From Chondrosia reniformis (taxonomy: Eukaryota; Porifera; Demospongiae; Chondrillida; Chondrillidae): a stretch of 64,000 bases of DNA. This document shows positions 14,244 through 25,600 of this stretch, one piece after another. The stretch spans positions 9,920,001 to 9,984,000 of the forward strand of contig OX359190.1 of the NCBI GenBank assembly GCA_947172415.1, written 5' to 3'. The notes beneath the pieces are model-generated. The model had not been told where the DNA came from. It saw only the letters and a list, made by a program, of their open reading frames with translations, and did not search any database. The position numbers were made by a program, and so were the translations under genes. Positions within the stretch are counted from its first letter, which is position 1; the number at the start of each line of letters is the position of its first letter.

Positions 14244-15605
14244 GTATGGTGAGAGATAGGGCAAATATGAGTGAACATCAAAATTTGTAAAATTCTTTGG
14301 ATATGTTTTATGGATGTCTGTGAATGCTGACAGCAAGTTTCAGCTTCACATCTTTCCAATTGACAGAGTTACAGCACTAAATGTACAATAGATTCTTGCA
14401 TACAAATTTAATGTACGTATGTTGAGAGATAGGGCAAAAATGAGTGAACATCAAAATTTGTAAAACTCTTTGGATATGCTTTATGTATGTCTGTGAATGC
14501 TGACAGCAAGTTTCAGCTTCACATCTTTCCAATTGACAGAGTTACAGCACTAAATGTACATTAGATTCTTGTATACAAATTTAATGTATGGTGAGAGATA
14601 TTGCAAATATGAGTGAACATCAAAATTTGTAAAACTCTTTGGATATGTTTTATGGATGTCTGTGAATGCTGACAGTAAGTTTCAGCTTCACATCTTTCCA
14701 ATTGACAGAGTTACAGCACTAAATGTACATTAGATTCTTGTATACAAATTTAATGTATGGTGAGAGATAGTGCAAATATGAGTGAACATCAAAATTTGTA
14801 AAACTCTTTGGATATGTTTTATGGATGTCTGTGAATGCTGACAGCAAGTTTCAGCTTCACATCTTTCCAATTGACAGAGTTACAGCACTAAATGTACATT
14901 AGATTCTTGTATACAAATTTAATGTATGGTGAGAGATAGGGCAAAAATGAGTGAACATCAAAATTTGAAAAACTCTTTGGATATGTTTTATGGATGTCTG
15001 TGAATGCTGACAGCAAGTTTCAGCTTCACATCTTTCCAATTGACAGAGTTACAGCACTAAATGTACAATAGATTCTTGCATACAAATTTAATGTACGTAT
15101 GTTGAGAGATAGGGCAAAAATGAGTGAATATCAAAATTTGTAAAACTCTTTGGATATGCTTTATGTATGTCTGTGAATGCTGACAGCAAGTTTCAGCTTC
15201 ACATCTTTCCAATTGACAGAGTTACAGCACTAAATGTACATTAGATTCTTGTATACAAATTTAATGTATGGTGAGAGATAGTGCAAATATGAGTGAACAT
15301 CAAAATTTGTAAAACTCTTTGGATATGTTTTATGGATGTCTGTGAATGCTGACAGCAAGTTTCAGCTTCACATCTTTCCAATTGACAGAGTTACAGCACT
15401 AAATGTACATTAGATTCTTGTATACAAATTTAATGTATGGTGAGAGATAGGGCAAATATGAGTGAACATCAAAATTTGTAAAACTCTTTGGATATGTTTT
15501 ATGGATGTCTGTGAATGCTGACAGCAAGTTTCAGCTTCACATCTTTCCAATTGACAGAGTTACAGCACTAAATGTACATTAGATTCTTGTATAGAAATTT
15601 ATTGT

Positions 15606-16271
15606 ACGGGAGTTTCGTAATAATATAAATGGCCGACCTAGAGAAGGGAATATTGAAAATACGTTACTTTTATATGTATATTTGAATGACGAGAACGCTT
15701 TTAAAGATTTTAATACACATGGATATTCACTCTGTAATACTTGATTGTTTTGAAGTAGTATCTGTCCATATTATAATATATGGATGTCGTTAAAGTGAAA
15801 AATCGCCAATCGACTGCTAAAGAAACTCCAAAGGAAAAAAATTGGACCATACCGAACGCTACCATCCACGACGCTCAGAGGCCGGGATCGGTGGTAACGC
15901 TCTGCCGAGTTGAGCTTTGGGTGTCACTTGCGTGAGAAGAACCAGTTCTTCTCGATATGGCCGACTCATATGAATCCTAAGATATCAGATGCCAATCCCA
16001 CATTACGTGGAACCCCCCCGAAATCCGGATTATTGGTGAGCACGTCTCTATGGCACCAACCGATTAGGAGACAGCTTCAGAGTCTAAGCGCTACCAACCT
16101 CTATGGGAACCGCAACCACCATAGAGATGTGTCCAGGTAGGCCTACTATTATAAGGTTTTATCTTCTATTTAAATAAAGTAATTGCCTATGAAAACGCTT
16201 GTGGTTGTCGAATCTTCAATACTTTAGAATAGGGTATTTTTCGATCTGCAGTAACTCGGGTATCCTTTTTT
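15606..16271 (+). other. Non-satellite cassette in satellite, copy 4
   Basis: Fourth near-identical copy, closest to the array edge. Its left flank differs slightly (TACATTAGATTC and TTATTGTACGGG instead of TAAATTAG and TTAATGTACGGG), as does a base near the right end (GGTTGTCG instead of GGTTGGCG). The right flank is the same diverged monomer as in the other copies. Start-to-start distances between cassettes are 3686, 4021 and 5562 bp. Confidence 0.7.
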
Positions 16272-16740
16272 GAAATTTTATAAAACTAGCAGGATATACT
16301 GTATAGCTATATGTGCATACAGCCAAGAGGTTTCAGCTTCATATCTTTCCAATTGACAGAGTTACGGCACTAAATGTAGATTAGATTCTTGTATACAAAT
16401 TTAAAGTATGGTGAGAGATAGGGCAAATATATATGAGTGAACATCAAAATTTGTAAAACTCTTTGGATATGTTTTATGGATGTCTGTGAATGCTGACAGC
16501 AAGTTTCAGCTTCACATCTTTCCAATTGACAGAGTTACAGCACTAAATGTACATTAGATTCTTGTATACAAATTTAATGTATGGTGAGAGATAGGGCAAA
16601 TTTATGTAGAAATCAAAATTTCTAAAACTGTTTGGAAATGTTTCATACATGTCTGTGAATGTGGACACCAAGTTTAAACTTCATATTTAGCCATTTGACA
16701 GAGTTACAGCACTAAATGTACATTTGTTAAGTTAAGTTGA

Positions 16741-16890
16741 TATACCAGAATTCATTGTACATTTAGTGCCGCTACTCTTTGAAATGGACAGATATGAAGC
16801 TGAAACTTGGTGTCAGCAATCACAGACACCTATAAATCATATCCAACGAGTTCTAAAAAATTTAATTTTCACTCATATTTGCCCTATTAG
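16741..16890 (-). repeat. Inverted, diverged satellite monomer at array edge
   Basis: Read on the minus strand this segment follows the satellite consensus: TAGGGCAAATATGAGTG, then GGATATG, GTGTCTGTGA, CACCAAGTTTCAGCTTCA and GGCACTAAATGTACA. It directly follows the last forward monomer, so the array boundary is an inverted junction. Confidence 0.85.
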
Positions 16891-17696
16891 AATATGTAAC
16901 TCTGGCTATTAATGCACTATGATAACTGATCATGAAGTAGGGATGGTGTACGGAAGTGATGTGTATGGATAAGTTTAAAGTTCAGTATGCCGCTTCTGTA
17001 TGGTTAAACGTATAACACATCACCGTCTTGTTTCGTTACTTTTTCCAGATATATGCTATTCATGGCCATCCCTACTTCTAGTATCTAGTATCGTTTTTAT
17101 TTTACTTCGTAATTTCTAAGCTTAAGAAATTCTGCATCATTTTGTAGCTTGTCCTGAAGTGCTTTTACTCCCCCCTGTCTCTTCTGGTTACCAAGCAACA
17201 GCAGCATAGCAACATGATTAATACAAGCAATCCAAAAGTGAAGATAATAATCAAGTTGCATATAATTGCTAGGAATTAAACCCAAGACAGCGGCTTATGA
17301 CCACCTATAAAACTATAGCTATATACAATTGCTATGGCAATGTCCCAGTCATATTTCCCCTCTTATATGTATTATCCATTTACATAATATAAAAATAATT
17401 AACTCAACCAGTACTTTTTAGCTACATATACTGTATTAGTGTAGTAAACCAATTCACATGCAAATATAGAATTTGTGACTCATGAAAATAATAATAATTT
17501 AAATGGTTGAATTCAGTGATCCTTGGCATTAAGGTGCCCAGGTGGTAAAGTACGTATACAATATGTAATTGATTATTAATTGGGTTGTGATGGAAATCTG
17601 ATTCAAAAGTATGCATATATATATATATATATATTACAAATTTGCGATTAGAAATCTTTAGTATATTTAATCATGACTGATTTCCAGTTGTGCAAT
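16891..17696. other. Intergenic, no gene seen
   Basis: A+T-rich sequence between the satellite and the 3' end of the BAHD1-like gene. It contains a short TA microsatellite at about 17615-17633. A minus-strand ATTAAA near 17670, just past the stop of the neighbouring gene, may be its polyadenylation signal. The open frames here are short and unsupported. Confidence 0.6.
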
Positions 17697-20600
17697 TCAG
17701 AAGCATGATTTCAAGTGGTGCTTCTTTAGTGAAGACAGCGTCTGCTTATCTCTGTTGTACATGTATTTGTAGAACCAGACAAGAGACAATCTGGTGGCTC
17801 CACTTGGTTGCTTTATCCTTTGAAGGGGGTTCATGTTAGGAGGTGGAACCAGGAGCTCAGAGACACGCCTTTCTACTCCATGTATATAAGCCAATTTGTT
17901 AGCCCTGTACCTATATAGTAAGTAGGTATAAAATCTGCTTATATTAAGTTCAGGTACAACTATCACAGTAACTTGGTCAAATAAATTACACATACGGTAC
18001 CCACAAGAAATGGCATGGCAATTGTTAGAGGCTCATAAAGCTCATTTCCATACTCAACCCTGAACCAGAGGGGAACAAAAGCAATTTATGTGCTCGGACA
18101 AGATGGCTGATTTAAATCTAAAATGTCTGCAAAAACATTTTTTGCTTGGAAATTTGCCTATGACTGACGATCATGTTCAGCTCTGAAATACATATACATA
18201 CCTGCTATACTGATTGCTATCCAGTATGTATGCACTCCCCAGAATGCTGTCAACTGAATTAGGGTCATAATGATTGGAGATGAACAGTTCCTGCTGTATA
18301 AGGGAGAAAGAGATAGAGAGAGAGAGATCCTTCATCTTCAGAGGAGCCATGAGCCATATAGTCCATCATTGCCTACCTTATCCACTTCTCTTGAGTACGG
18401 CAGATCATTAGGCCTATAAAACCATTGTGCCATTACCATGTACTCATCTAACAAAGGAAGAGTAGTACATCAAGGTTTGGGGATGCTGACAATAAAACTA
18501 GTTTCTTAGGCTACTGACAAGCGTGCATAGTAGCCCAGGGCTGCTGATAAGACTGCATAGTAGCCCAGGGATACTGACAAGTGTGCATAGTAGCCCAGGG
18601 CTGCTGATAAGACTGCATAGTGGCCCAGGGCTACTGATAAGACTGCATAGTGGCCGAGGGCTGCTGATAAGACTGCAGAGTGGTTCAGGGCTTCTGATAA
18701 GACTGCAGAGTGGTTCAGGGCTGCTGATAAGACTGCAGAGTGGCCCAGGGCTACTGATAAGACTGCATAGTGGCCCAGGGCTGCTGGTAAGACTACATAG
18801 TAGCCCAGGGCTGCTGATAAGACTGCATAGTAGCCCAGGGCTGCTGATAAGACTGCATAGTAGCCTGGTGGTACTAGTTAAAGGTATGACACTAATATAG
18901 AAGCCTATGCTTGATAGTGACTCACTGGAATCATGATCTTTAAAAATGGATGCTATTTTAGCAAAGAAAGGTTTCTGTCGAGCTCCGGTAAACACTTTAA
19001 CGTTTTCCTGTACAACATAAACCTATAGACAAGGAACTTTAATAAGCTATGTGACAATGAAAAAAAGTTATTAATCAATCATACTTTCTTCTCAGCCTGA
19101 ATTCCTATGTAGTAATCTCTTCTGAATTTCTTCCCACACTCCTAGCAATATGAGAAAGAGAGAGAAAAGTAATTGACACTAAATTATGAGGCAAAATTCA
19201 ATTCAAAGTTAATAGTTGATATATAGATCACGGTTCAGGTATTTAGAAACCACAAGTATTTCAATGGCCACTGTAGTCATGGTTACCAATTCAGTGTGAA
19301 GTACCATTGGCAGGCTTAAGATATGAAAGTGTGTCTATTGACTACGTACATTCACCACTGGACAATACTGGCGGTTACCTTGTCAACGGTCTAACGTATT
19401 AGATCCTTTTATTAGAATATAGATTTGTTGGCAAGACAATGAATGACTAAGGTGACTCATGAGTGTAAATTAACTTACGTCTCTTAGGTATAATGTGATC
19501 AGTGGTTGACCTATGGGCAACCAGTCCTCAGCAACCTACATTCAGCAAAATAAGTAAGAAGATTTTCATCAATACTTTTTACATGCAATCAATGTTCTGA
19601 CTTTGTGCACTGTCAGTGTATAAATATGTTACACACAAGATTGGGTTACCACAACTACTAACTTTGGACCAATCAAGTTTGGTGTTCATCTTCTTATAAG
19701 CTTCAGTTATCATATTCCAGATCAGTCCCGGAGTGTCTGAATCCAATATGGGAATATCAAATGGAACATCTTGAAGAGGCAGAACTCCTTGAGGCTGGAA
19801 GCCAATGATTTCTTGAGGGGAATATGCTCCATCAATATCAGAGCATTCAAATTCTTCATTTGACTCTGCAACAATTTTTCTTTTAGTCCAGCTGAAGTGA
19901 AGTGGCCTGAAGGGGAAAATATTAAACATCTCAGATTGGCTAGCAACCTATAAACCTAGACCTCCCTACAGTATAATAAAGATGTGATAAAGGGACTATC
20001 CCTACAGTATGTGTGGTGATAAAGGGACTATCCCTACAGTATGTGTGGTGATAAAGGGACTATCCCTACAGTATGTGTGGTGATAAAGGGACTATCCCTA
20101 CAGTATGTGTGGTGATAAAGGGACTATCCCTACAGTATGTGTGGTGATAAAGGGACTATCCCTACAGTATGTGTGGTGATAAAGGGACTATCCCTACAGT
20201 ATATGTGTGGTGATAAAGGGACTATCCCTATAGTAATAGAAAGGGTTCGAACGTAAGCATTAAAAACCTTTAAACACAAAGAGACTGGCTTACTGAATGC
20301 AGTCCCTTTCTTGATTTTTTGCCTGTAGTTTTTCAATACAGGCAAGTCTTGCTGACCTCTTCTTGAGAGTATATTTTTGCATACGTATTTGGGAGTCAGT
20401 ATAAATGCTATTTCCAATTATTGTATCATCCTTCTGCCTAATTTGACATAAGGTGAAGAAATCACGATTGTGCATACAGTAACTAGACTACCTTACCCCC
20501 GCATACAGGGGTTGGCATTCCTATTCATGCTCATAGGGGATAGTCTACCCTACCCCTGCATACAGGGGTTGGCATTCCTATTCATGCTCATAGGGGATAG

Positions 20601-23493
20601 TCTACCTTACCCCTGCATACAGGGGTTGGCATTCCTATTCATGCTCATAGGGGATAGTCTACCCTACCCCTGCATACAGGGGTTGGCATTCCTATTCATA
20701 CTCATAGGGGATAGTCTACCCTACCCCCGCATACAGGGGTTGGCATTCCTATTCATGCTCATAGGGAATAGTCTACCTTACCCCCGCATACAGGGGTTGG
20801 CATTCCTATTCATGCTCATAGGGGATAGTCTACCATTGTTTCTATACATGTGAAATGAAACTAAGTAAAATGGTCAAATGTTGAGTTCTGACCTTCTGTT
20901 GCTCTCAAGAAGCATTTTAGCAACCTTTCTTCTACACCTGACACTAGCAGATCTCTTCATGGGACTTGAAAATTTGGCTTTAATATATCTCAAGTATTGT
21001 ACTTCATCCGTCAGCTCAACCAATTCATGAGGTTTATCAGATAATGTCTTACTTTGCCTCCTTGGAGACTGCCTGGCGGGTGTGGCAGGTTGAGCACTCC
21101 TCCTTGGAGACTGCCTGGCGGGTGTGGCAGGTCCTGGGACAGGTTGAGCACTCCTCCTTGGAGACTGCCTGGCGGGTGTGGCAGGTACTGGGACAGGTTG
21201 AGCACTCCTCCTTGGAGACTGCCTGGCGGGTGTGGCAGGTTGAGCACTCCTCCTTGGAGACTGCCTGGCGGGCGTGGCAGGTCCTGGGACAGGTTGAGCA
21301 CTCCTCCTTGGAGACTGCCTGGTGGGTGTGGCAGGTTGAGCACTCCTCCTTGGAGACTGCCTGGCGGGTGTGGCAGGTCCTGGGACAGGTTGAGCACTCC
21401 TCCTTGGAGACTGCCTGGTGGGTGTGGCAGGTCCTGGGACAGGTTGAGCACTCCTCCTTGGAGACTGCCTGGTGGGTGTGGCAGGTCCTGGGACAGGTTG
21501 AGCACTCCTCCTTGGAGACTGCCTGGCGGGCGTGGCAGGTCCTGGGACAGGTTGAGCACTCCTCCTTGGAGACTGCCTGGTGGGTGTGGCAGGTCCTGGG
21601 ACAGGTTGAGCACTCCTCCTTGGAGACTGCCTTGTGGGCGTGGCAGATATTGATTTTATTAGATTTTGGTTACGTTTTTGAAATCTCTTGAACCATTTTT
21701 GCTGAAGTTCAGCAAAGCTAAATCTTTTGACAAATGGACGACTCTTCTTCAAATTAACAAGTTTAGAAGGTGGAATTGGTGAACCCTCACAATCGTCTGA
21801 CTCATCTCCAGACAGCTTTCTTTTCTTATTCTTGGGAACAAGTTTACTTTGATTATTTTTCTTCCCTTGAGGAACCAATTCATCTCTTTGCCTTTGAACT
21901 CCTTGGTCAGCAAAATTTCTGATGGAGCTACTATCAATAGTCCGTAAATTTCTTGCTTTTTTGGTCCTAGATTTTAAAGTAACACTTTCAGGCATTGAGA
22001 GCAACTTTGAGTGTCTCCCTATTATGACTGGTAATGGCTTATTCAAAGAGAGTGTACTCCTGAGTCTTTCTTCATCTAAACTATGCGATGTATAATCACC
22101 CTCATCTGCTTGAATCTGTCTACCTCCCACTGTAGGGCCCACTTCCTGTTTCCCTCCCATGGTAGAGTCCACTTCCTCTCTCCCTCCCACGGTAGGGCCC
22201 ACTTCCTGTCTACCTCCCACAGTAGAGCCCACTTCCTGTTTCCCTCCCACTGTAGAGTCCACTTCCTGTCTACCTCCCACTGTAGAGTCCACTTCCTCTC
22301 TCCCTCCATCTACAGAGCCCACTTCCTCCCTCCCTCCCACTGTCGAATCCACTTCCTGTCTTCCCTCCTCTAAAGAGTCCAATTCCTGTCTGCTTCTGTC
22401 GATTGAATTAGTACAACCTGCTCGATGATTTCTATTTGTCGGGCAGTCAGAGGCCATTGTCACTAGTTCATACCACTGACCTGTCAGCTGATCTGACTGC
22501 CTCCTATTGGTGCCTGATAACTGAGCATATGTGTGGTCATTCTTACCACCGTGGAGGGCACATAAGCCAGTAACTGGTTCTCGGAACACTACGTTTCGTA
22601 AGCCAGGATTCTGGTAGGGTTCCACTGAATTAGGCAGGTGATTAGAAGAATTCAAATGGTAGAGCTGCTGGTGGGGATTTAAAAGAGAGTGGCTAGCATC
22701 ATCAGAGGTAGCAGGAACATAGTTATACCACGACACTGATCTCATTGGCATTAGAGGACTAGGAGGAGGAGAAAACGGGCTCAAAGGATGCATCATAGTG
22801 GTCTGGTGTAACACTTGTGGGTGTGGCAGTTGTCCAACACTTGGGCTACCCAACGCAGGAGGGTGTGGAGGTTGTCCGATACTTGGGCTACCCAACGCAG
22901 GAGGGTGTGGAGGTTGTCCGATACTTGGGCTACCCAATGCAGGAGGGTGTGGAGGTTGTCCGATACTTGGGCTACCCAACGCAGGAGGGTGTGGAGGTTG
23001 TCCAACACTTGGGCTACCCAACGCAGGAGGGTGTGGAGGTTGTCCGATACTTGGGCTACCCAATGCAGGTGGGTGTGGAGGTTGTCGGACAGTCAGGCTG
23101 TCTAATGTTAGTGACCTTGTAGAATCGGAAGATGCGGGACAAGCTGGTACCAGAGATTGTCTTTGAGAGTTATAATGACCATCGAAGACTGGTAACTGAG
23201 TGGGGATGGGTCCAAGCGAAAGTGGCGGTTGTCTTGGAGAGTATTGATATGGATGAAAAGTTAGTCTTGGCGCACGAGAGGGCATTATTCGATGGGACAT
23301 CTAAAGGAGAAGCAAGCCATTTCAATGTAAATTTACTAAAAGCTGCATATTTTTATAAGTACACTAGATATATCATTGGTACACCTGGTGCAGACATGAA
23401 ATACCTGAAATATACGATTTGCTTATATCTACAAACCTCAGGGGAGAGGGTGGATGATATATTCACTAATTTACGTTCCCATCGAGTACGCAT
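17697..23493 (-). CDS. BAH-domain chromatin protein, BAHD1-like, with long repeat-rich N-terminus
   Basis: Ten exons join in phase to give about 1,146 aa: 23493-23437, 23300-20893, 20437-20294, 19906-19663, 19535-19479, 19141-19085, 19022-18926, 18447-18377, 18293-18202, 17910-17697. The C-terminal exons encode a BAH domain: VYVVQENVKVF, PFFAKIASIFKD, QWFYRPNDLPYSREVDK, ELFISNHYDPNSVDSILG. BAH domains bind nucleosomes or modified histone tails. A Pro-rich basic N-terminus followed by a C-terminal BAH matches vertebrate BAHD1, a heterochromatin-silencing factor; that assignment is by architecture and motif likeness. The large second exon holds three tandem peptide arrays: a 13-aa Pro-rich unit (about six), a 10-aa EVDSTVGG-type unit (about eight) and a 14/18-aa unit with SPRR (twelve). 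SPRR resembles the S/T-P-basic DNA-binding motif of histone H1 tails (inference). Introns also carry minisatellites. It is divergent from TACO1. The short first exon is the least certain part. Confidence 0.85.
18500..18868. repeat. 30 bp minisatellite in BAHD1-like intron
   Basis: About twelve copies of a 30-bp unit of the form CTGATAAGACTGCATAGTGG plus CCCAGGGCTG, lying between the exons at 18926 and 18447. Its open frames on both strands are products of the repeat and are not counted as genes. Confidence 0.9.
19985..20232. repeat. ~32 bp minisatellite in BAHD1-like intron
   Basis: About eight copies of a unit containing GATAAAGGGACTATCCCTAC followed by AGTATGTGTGGT, between the exons at 20294 and 19906. 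The core GGGACTATCCC is nearly palindromic. Confidence 0.9.
20478..20838. repeat. ~57 bp minisatellite in BAHD1-like intron
   Basis: About six copies of a unit containing CCCCTGCATACAGGGG (a perfect inverted repeat, CCCCTG/CAGGGG), TTGGCATTCCTATTCATG and CTCATAGGGGATAGTCTAC, between the exons ending at 20893 and starting at 20437. Confidence 0.9.
21052..21652 (-). repeat. Coding minisatellite, SPRR peptide array
   Basis: Twelve tandem units inside the large BAHD1-like exon, most of 54 bp (18 aa: ATPARQSPRRSAQPVPGP type) and some shortened to 42 bp (14 aa, lacking VPGP). Unit lengths are multiples of three, so copy-number change keeps the frame. The other frames stay open only because of the repeat. 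Confidence 0.95.
22120..22372 (-). repeat. Coding minisatellite, acidic EVDSTVGG array
   Basis: Eight or nine 30-bp units inside the BAHD1-like exon encode a 10-aa peptide of the form REEVDSTVGG with Q/K, G and P variants. The array is rich in Glu and Gly and contrasts with the basic array nearer the BAH domain. Confidence 0.9.
22835..23088 (-). repeat. Coding minisatellite, Pro-rich 13-aa array
   Basis: Six full 39-bp units plus a partial one encode QPPHPPALGSPS(I/V)G near the N-terminus of the BAHD1-like protein. Neighbouring copies are almost identical at DNA level, which points to recent expansion. Confidence 0.95.
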
Positions 23494-23577
23494 TCGGATC
23501 AGAAGCGCCCCCCTTCCTGACGAAAGTCTATACGTAGTCACTTGGAAATAGTAAGATCACGGATATTCAGAAATAAA
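23494..23577. promoter_or_regulatory. Shared divergent promoter, BAHD1-like / TACO1
   Basis: Only 84 bp separate the two opposite start codons (minus ATG at 23493, plus ATG at 23578), so both 5' UTRs and the core promoter must lie in or overlap this segment. No TATA box is evident. Confidence 0.6.
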
Positions 23578-24722
23578 ATGGCCGCCTTTGTGCCTATTGT
23601 GAGGAGTCTGCAGCAGAATGGTTACAGACGTTGGAGCAGACACTTAAAACAGCAGCTAACGACAGTTTTCGTACGAGGCTACGCAGGTCATAATAAGTGG
23701 TCGAAAATAAGACACAAAAAAGCAGCTGTTGAAGTACAACGTTCGAAAGAATTTACTAAATTGGGAAGGGAATTAATGGCGGCCGTTCGAGACGGTGGCG
23801 CCAATCCAGAGTCTAATTTAAAACTTTCCAATGTTTTATCAAGAGCTAAAACAATCGGTATGGTCAAACGATTTTACCTTTAACTGGTTGGCCGTCTCAC
23901 ACGTACACATGCACGTTACCTGTTCGAATCTCTTTAAGCTTAAGAGCGAAATATAATTTATATTCTTCGTTACACTTGTATTTATGACCAGTTTTAATTG
24001 TTGTCACTGAAGGAATGCCCAAAGCTACAATAGAGCGTGTCTTTGATTCAGCAAAGAAGAGGTTGAGTCAGGTGGGGGAGGTGGTAGTGCTCGAGGCCAA
24101 GACTGGACAAGGAGGTGGTGACCTCATTATAGAGGTCATCACAGACAACAAGAGAAGAACAAGACCAGAGATCAGAGCCATTCTTACCAAACATGGGTAA
24201 GTCGTGAAGTGGATACTGATGAATTATCTAAAGCACTATCTATGATCAACATGCACATGAAGCTAAGAAAAATACAGAAAGAGTAGACTCTTTTTCTATT
24301 TTGTATTCTCTTGCTTAACAAACACTTGTGGTTTTGTTAGTGCCAAGATGGGAGATTCTGGATCGTCAATGTTCAACTTTGTACATAAAGGCGTAATATC
24401 AGTGGAGAAGAAAAACCTTTCGTCTAATGAAGATATTCTTGATATAGCAATCAGTTGTGGTGCAGAGGACGTATTAGAAGAAGCTGATGATGAAGAGGAT
24501 CTTGTTTATTTTTATTGCAATGTCAATGATTTGTCACAGGTAACTTCAAAACTTCAGGACCACTTTAAAACAGATCTTACATCCACTGCAGAGTACCTAC
24601 CTCAGAATGACATCCAACTCTCTGAAGATATGTTAGATAAAGTAACAAATTTGATTGCTAAACTGGAGGACCATAACGATGTGTTACGAGTATACACTAA
24701 TATTGTTCAGTGCCCTAGTTGA
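23578..24722 (+). CDS. TACO1: TACO1, mitochondrial translational activator (YebC/PmpR family)
   Basis: Three exons (23578-23857, 24013-24196, 24341-24722) join in phase to 281 aa, close to human TACO1. After an Arg-rich, acid-free leader typical of a mitochondrial transit peptide comes the YebC signature GHNKWSKIRHKKAA, then RSKEFTKLGRELMAAVRDGG. Exon 2 begins at GMPKATIERVF and includes GQGGGDLIIEVITDNKRRT, a conserved YebC stretch. The family helps mitochondrial ribosomes translate cytochrome c oxidase subunit I. The start at 23578 sits in AAAATGGC, a good initiation context. All introns are GT-AG and short. It is divergent from the BAHD1-like gene and convergent with SMIM12. Confidence 0.95.
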
Positions 24723-25146
24723 TATATGTGAAAGTCTAATGCAGCACCTAACTCAATGGACTTGTAATACAGTGTCCATTCAAATCATGTTTAGATTTAA
24801 TTGAAGATTGTTACTATATATATAAATAAAAAAATAATAGAATAAGATTTCTTCTGTGTTGAACTTATCTTTTGAAAGGATTATCTTTCGACTTTTAGAG
24901 CATCTAAAGACTGCATGGTACTATACGAAGCCAGTTAAATAATTGAATATATTGTTAATATCATTTTTACAAGTTCAGAACATGTCATCTGCAGGTCTAC
25001 CTGGAAAATAAATTTGCTAATAAAGTATCCATCAATTAATTGGTTCTATTAGCAAACTAATCAAATATAATAATAATATAAAAAGGGCTGGTGATCCCTA
25101 TCGGATCTTATAAAAACAAAAAACAATCACTTTTATGTAAAATTGG
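24723..25146. other. Intergenic between converging 3' ends, with repeat fragment
   Basis: AAATAAAAAAATAATAG near 24825 may serve TACO1 polyadenylation. From about 24838 to 24925 there is a fragment (GATTTCTTCTGTGTTGAAC, ATTATCTTTCGACTTTTAGAG) resembling sequences at 33636-33768 and 37208-37282, so it belongs to a small dispersed repeat. Nothing else is recognised. Confidence 0.5.
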
Positions 25147-25362
25147 TCAAATCTTGTGATTATTTTTTTGTCCAGTGTCACCATCTTCTAGTTGCCGATG
25201 GAAGCGCTGATCGATGGTACTGGCGGATCTCACTTGATCTTCCTTCGGTCTTCGGATCCTTTTCTCGAGTTCAAATCCAATGAAGCCAATAGGAATAGTA
25301 AGGGGCAACATTAACCATGGGGAAAACCTCTGTGTTATTCTCATCAACACCTGTGCCCACAT
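25147..25362 (-). CDS. SMIM12: Small integral membrane protein 12-like
   Basis: A single-exon frame of 71 aa starting MWAQVLMRITQ. It has one hydrophobic segment (about residues 14-30, with LPLTIPIGFIGFELE) followed by a basic and polar tail. The pattern MW, about 12 residues, a Pro-containing membrane segment, then IG-x-x-GF/Y-x-LE-x-x-IR matches SMIM12 of other animals, a short single-pass protein of uncertain function. I chose the ATG at 25362; a longer frame would need a TTG start. It is divergent from the TM2-domain gene, 238 bp away. Confidence 0.75.
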   Translation of the reverse strand: MWAQVLMRITQRFSPWLMLPLTIPIGFIGFELEKRIRRPKEDQVRSASTIDQRFHRQLEDGDTGQKNNHKI

Positions 25363-25600
25363 CTCAATACTCAACTTTCGTACGAGAAATAAGATAGAAC
25401 AACTTCAAGGTTAGATTGAACAAAGATTCGTTTGATTCAATGGCTCTGTCAACAAGAATGGACTCAGACTGCAAGTTAGCTAATATTCCTGAATGAACGA
25501 CCAGCCATGTTTACTCTATTGCGCAATTAGGAGATGACGTAATTACTATGAGGTATCAAAGCTGTTTTGGAAACTTCCGCAACATATACCTCGAGCTGAT

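Larger units (their letters stand above)
1..16722 (+). repeat. ~169 bp tandem satellite array
   Basis: Head-to-tail monomers of about 169 bp fill this region; successive copies of the phrase TTTGTAAAACTCTTTGGATATG start at 1, 170 and 339, and small indels give units of about 167-173 bp. Monomers fall into recurrent subtypes (for example TTGTATAC versus GCTATAC, or TTTTATGG versus CTTTAAGG) that alternate in patterns, so the array has higher-order structure. Four non-satellite cassettes interrupt it (listed separately). The left end lies outside the window. I see no gene in the satellite itself. The last monomer (from about 16600) is strongly diverged, as is usual at an array edge. Monomer length is close to one nucleosome plus linker; a centromeric or heterochromatic role is only inference. 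Confidence 0.97.

Noticed and set aside
1..16722. CRISPR array
   Set aside because: The repeats are 169-bp head-to-tail monomers without spacers, in a eukaryotic context.
18498..18995. Long frames on both strands over the 30-bp repeat
   Set aside because: The repeat unit is a multiple of three without stops, so it keeps several frames open. Only the right end (18926-19022, minus) is real coding sequence, as a BAH exon.
21044..21691. Plus-strand Trp/Leu-rich and Pro/Gly-rich frames of about 200 codons
   Set aside because: They are antisense shadows of the coding SPRR minisatellite in the BAHD1-like exon.
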